Shown: in pieces, positions 61,808 to 64,000 of the stretch | How positions within the stretch are numbered: position 1 is the stretch's first letter | Layout of the letters: every line of letters starts with the position of its first letter | Source: Marseilla massiliensis | GTDB taxonomy: Bacteria > Bacteroidota > Bacteroidia > Bacteroidales > Bacteroidaceae | Assembly: GCF_016899955.1 (NCBI RefSeq) | Contig: NZ_JACJJL010000006.1 | Span: 1 to 64,000, forward strand | Length of the DNA stretch: 64,000 nt | Direction: 5' to 3' | Program-made: the position numbers and the translations under genes | Notes under the pieces: model-generated | What the model saw: the letters and a program-made list of their open reading frames with translations, nothing else | Told to the model about the DNA's origin: nothing | Database searches by the model: none

Positions 61808-64000
61808 ATGAAGAAGTTAGCATTAAGCATAGTCGTTGCATTGGCATTGCTGCCCGTGTCGATGTTCGGGCAGAGCTATTCGGCGCTGTGGAAGCAGGCC
61901 GACGAGGCAGCCGACAAGGATTTGCCAAAGACAAGAATAGGCATTTTGGAGAAGATAGAGGCCAAGGCCCGCGCCGAAAAGGCATACGGCCAGTTGCTCA
62001 AGGCCGGGCTGCTGAAGGCCCGGGTTGCGGCCGAGGTGGCCCCCGACTCGCTGCGCCCGGCCGTCGACAGGCTGGCGGCCCAATGCCACGGGGCCGACGA
62101 CCCGGTGCTGAAGGCCGTTTGCGCCGCCGTGCTGTACCGCATATACACCGCCAACCCGGATGTCGACGACTCTGCCTCCGTGCTGGCCGGCAGGTACAAG
62201 GCCATGGCCATGGCCGACGTGGGCGCCCTGGCGCGCACCAAGGCCGACGCTTTCAGCCCTATGGTGACAGAGGGATATAACGGCAAGATATTCGGCGACG
62301 ACATGCTGAGCGTGGTAGGATACGAGGTGGGCGACTTCGGCGCGCTCTACAACCACTACAATGCCGCCGGCAACAGGCAGGCCGCATGCCTCGCCGCGCT
62401 GGGCATGATAAGGCAGCACAAGGGGCAGGCAGAGGTGTGCGTCAACAAGTCTGAATACATCAACTGGCTCGACTCGCTCACCCATGTCTACTCCGACCTC
62501 GACGTGGCCTGCGAGGCCGCCATCGAGAGATACCGCTACATGGAGGACTGCCCGGGCGTGACGGCAGAGCAGAAGATAAGCTACATACACTACGCTCTCG
62601 ACAAATGGGGCGGCTGGCAGAACGCCGGCCAGTTGCGCAACGCCGAGCGCGAGCTCACCGCGCCGTGCTTCACTGTGCAGATGGCGAGCTCGGTGGTTGA
62701 GCCGGGCAAGGCGCAGACCATGACGCTGAGCGGCCTGCGCAACGTCGGTTCGGTGCAGATGGCCGTCTACCGCACGGCACTGCAGGGCGACACCGACCTG
62801 AATCCCGCCAACGAAGACGACTACAGGAAAATGCGCGCCGGGCTGCAAGAGCTCAAGGACAAGGCGCAAGAGCACCGATACATAAGCCATCCCGACTATC
62901 AGTTCTTTGAAGACTCGATGGTGGTGCCGGGCCTGCCGGCCGGTGTCTACATGATTGAGGTGCGCACATCGCCCGCAACCGAGACCGTGAGATGGCTGTA
63001 TTACGTCACCGACGTATACTTGCTGAGCCACGGCCTGCCCGGCAACCGCACGCGCTATGTGGCCGTGAGCGCCACCACGGGGCAGCCGTTGCCCGGGGCA
63101 CGCGTGAGGCTGGAGACCGAGTGCCGCTATGGCGGCAAGCCCGTGGCAGCCACGCTGACATGCAACGCCGACGGCGAGACAGTATATGCATACGGAAAGA
63201 GACAGCCCGCCAGGGCCCGTGCGTTTACCGACACCGACAGGTACAGCCCCAATGCGTGGGCTTACAACGTGTTCTCTTACAGCTCACGCGACGGCCAGTC
63301 TGAGCAAACGCGCGTGTTCACCGACCGCAGCGTCTATCGCCCGGGGCAGACGGTGCACGCCTCGGCTGTGGTGTATGAGTCGGCAGGCGGCACCGACGCC
63401 AAGGCCAAGGCAGGCCGGCGGGTGAAGGCTTTGCTGCGCGACGCCAACTTCAAGGTGGTGTCTGAGAAAGAGATTGTGACCGATGGCTATGGCACTTGCG
63501 CCGCCGACTTCGTGCTGCCCGTGGGCACTCTCAACGGCAGTTTTACCGTTTTCGTGAACAACTCGTCGGCGCGCATACGTGTTGAAGAGTATAAACGACC
63601 CACCTTCAAGGTTGAGTTCCCGAAGATAAACGAGAAGTATGCCGCGGGCGACACGCTCGTGGTGAGGGCCAAGGCCCTGAGCTTTGCCGGCGTTCCGGTG
63701 CAGGGCGCACAGGTGAAATATACCGTTAGGCGCCGCCGGTCGCTCTGGTGGCGGCCCGCGCCGGGCTTTTCGGCATCGTCGAAGGCTCTGCCCGGCATGG
63801 ACGACACAGAGCTGTGGAGCGGCAATGCTGTAACCGGTGCCGACGGTTCGTTTGCCGTGACCATGCCGATGGTGCTGCCCGATATGCCCAAGGGCATAAG
63901 CATGTTCTACAACATCGTGGCAACGGCCGACGTGACCGACGTGGGCGGCGAGACCCGTACGGGCGAAGTGAGCGTGCCAATAGGCACCAAGCCGACTGCC
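61808..64000 (+). CDS. alpha-2-macroglobulin family protein (partial, 5' part)
   Basis: The frame stays open from ATG 61808 to the window end (731 codons), so the C-terminal part is missing. The product has a signal peptide (about residues 1-21, MKKLALSIVVALALLPVSMFG), a helical N-terminal region, and then beta-sandwich MG domains: LPAGVYMIEVRTSP, TGQPLPGARVRL, and the signature FTDRSVYRPGQTVHASAVVYE of MG2 (about residues 498-518), followed by EEYKRPTFKVEFP. Bacterial macroglobulins trap proteases in the periplasm; whether the thioester motif is present lies beyond the window. The long minus-strand frame over this gene is a shadow. Confidence 0.85.
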   Translation, partial: MKKLALSIVVALALLPVSMFGQSYSALWKQADEAADKDLPKTRIGILEKIEAKARAEKAYGQLLKAGLLKARVAAEVAPDSLRPAVDRLAAQCHGADDPVLKAVCAAVLYRIYTANPDVDDSASVLAGRYKAMAMADVGALARTKADAFSPMVTEGYNGKIFGDDMLSVVGYEVGDFGALYNHYNAAGNRQAACLAALGMIRQHKGQAEVCVNKSEYINWLDSLTHVYSDLDVACEAAIERYRYMEDCPGVTAEQKISYIHYALDKWGGWQNAGQLRNAERELTAPCFTVQMASSVVEPGKAQTMTLSGLRNVGSVQMAVYRTALQGDTDLNPANEDDYRKMRAGLQELKDKAQEHRYISHPDYQFFEDSMVVPGLPAGVYMIEVRTSPATETVRWLYYVTDVYLLSHGLPGNRTRYVAVSATTGQPLPGARVRLETECRYGGKPVAATLTCNADGETVYAYGKRQPARARAFTDTDRYSPNAWAYNVFSYSSRDGQSEQTRVFTDRSVYRPGQTVHASAVVYESAGGTDAKAKAGRRVKALLRDANFKVVSEKEIVTDGYGTCAADFVLPVGTLNGSFTVFVNNSSARIRVEEYKRPTFKVEFPKINEKYAAGDTLVVRAKALSFAGVPVQGAQVKYTVRRRRSLWWRPAPGFSASSKALPGMDDTELWSGNAVTGADGSFAVTMPMVLPDMPKGISMFYNIVATADVTDVGGETRTGEVSVPIGTKPTA

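Noticed and set aside
61823..63031. 402-codon minus-strand frame near the window end
   Set aside because: It is the shadow of the macroglobulin-like gene, whose own frame from 61808 has a signal peptide and MG2 motif.

Overview
The window reads as chromosomal DNA from a Bacteroidales bacterium, most likely Prevotellaceae or a close relative. The evidence is the Bacteroidetes -33/-7 promoter form (TTTG, about 20 bases, TAnnTTTG) in front of most transcription units, few Shine-Dalgarno sequences, lipoproteins with LASC/LFSC lipoboxes, and Bacteroidetes families such as the TamL lipoprotein with TamB, DUF4827, DUF3244-like and PepSY-like proteins and membrane-spanning TPR regulators. The genus is inference. 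Coding DNA is mostly GC-rich; a few stretches (900-1900, 29.4-30.4 kb, 56.3-58.3 kb) are clearly AT-rich.

Layout. 1-382: end of an rRNA operon (23S 3' end, 5S, terminator). 1.4-4.8 kb: small lytic transglycosylase, SGNH hydrolase, initiator tRNA and a tetR-fabG unit. 5.2-9.1 kb: a two-gene unit of an SF1 helicase and an alpha-repeat protein with S1/cold-shock-like domains, the best candidate for an uncharacterised system. 9.4-10.3 kb: RluA-type pseudouridine synthase, then a 203-bp MITE-like palindrome. 10.9-17.9 kb: tamB-tamL, outer-membrane biogenesis. 18.6-19.5 kb: sugar nucleotidyltransferase. 19.9-23.8 kb: cobalamin riboswitch followed by a three-gene acyl-CoA (propionyl-CoA type) carboxylase. 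24.3-28.0 kb: nrnA, a DUF4827 lipoprotein, glmM and a flavoprotein. 28.3-31.2 kb: outer-membrane protein divergent from a TPR/HTH membrane regulator. 31.6-39.6 kb: class I fumarase, M6 protease, CBS-domain membrane protein, FAD oxidoreductase, metallo-hydrolase. 39.7-48.4 kb (mostly minus strand): GH43 glycosidase, clpB, tRNA-Val(CAC), YitT protein, and a response regulator/histidine kinase/PepSY group. 48.8-55.3 kb: TPP riboswitch and a thiamine operon, thiG-S-H-D-E-C plus a second thiE-like gene. 55.6-58.8 kb: a second TPR/HTH regulator, a small secreted protein and a frameshifted paralogue of the 28.3-kb outer-membrane protein. 59.0-61.0 kb: bcp and a MATE transporter. 61.8 kb to the end: the first 731 codons of an alpha-2-macroglobulin-like protein.

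How genes work together. TamB and TamL are a matched envelope pair. The carboxylase makes or uses methylmalonyl-CoA, whose further metabolism needs a B12 enzyme, which rationalises the B12 riboswitch. The thiamine genes make and couple both halves of thiamine under TPP control. The two TPR-regulator/outer-membrane-protein loci look like duplicated envelope-sensing modules. At least six intergenic regions carry clusters of AAACGG/CCGTTT words forming a dispersed repeat family, one copy lying between thiG and thiS.
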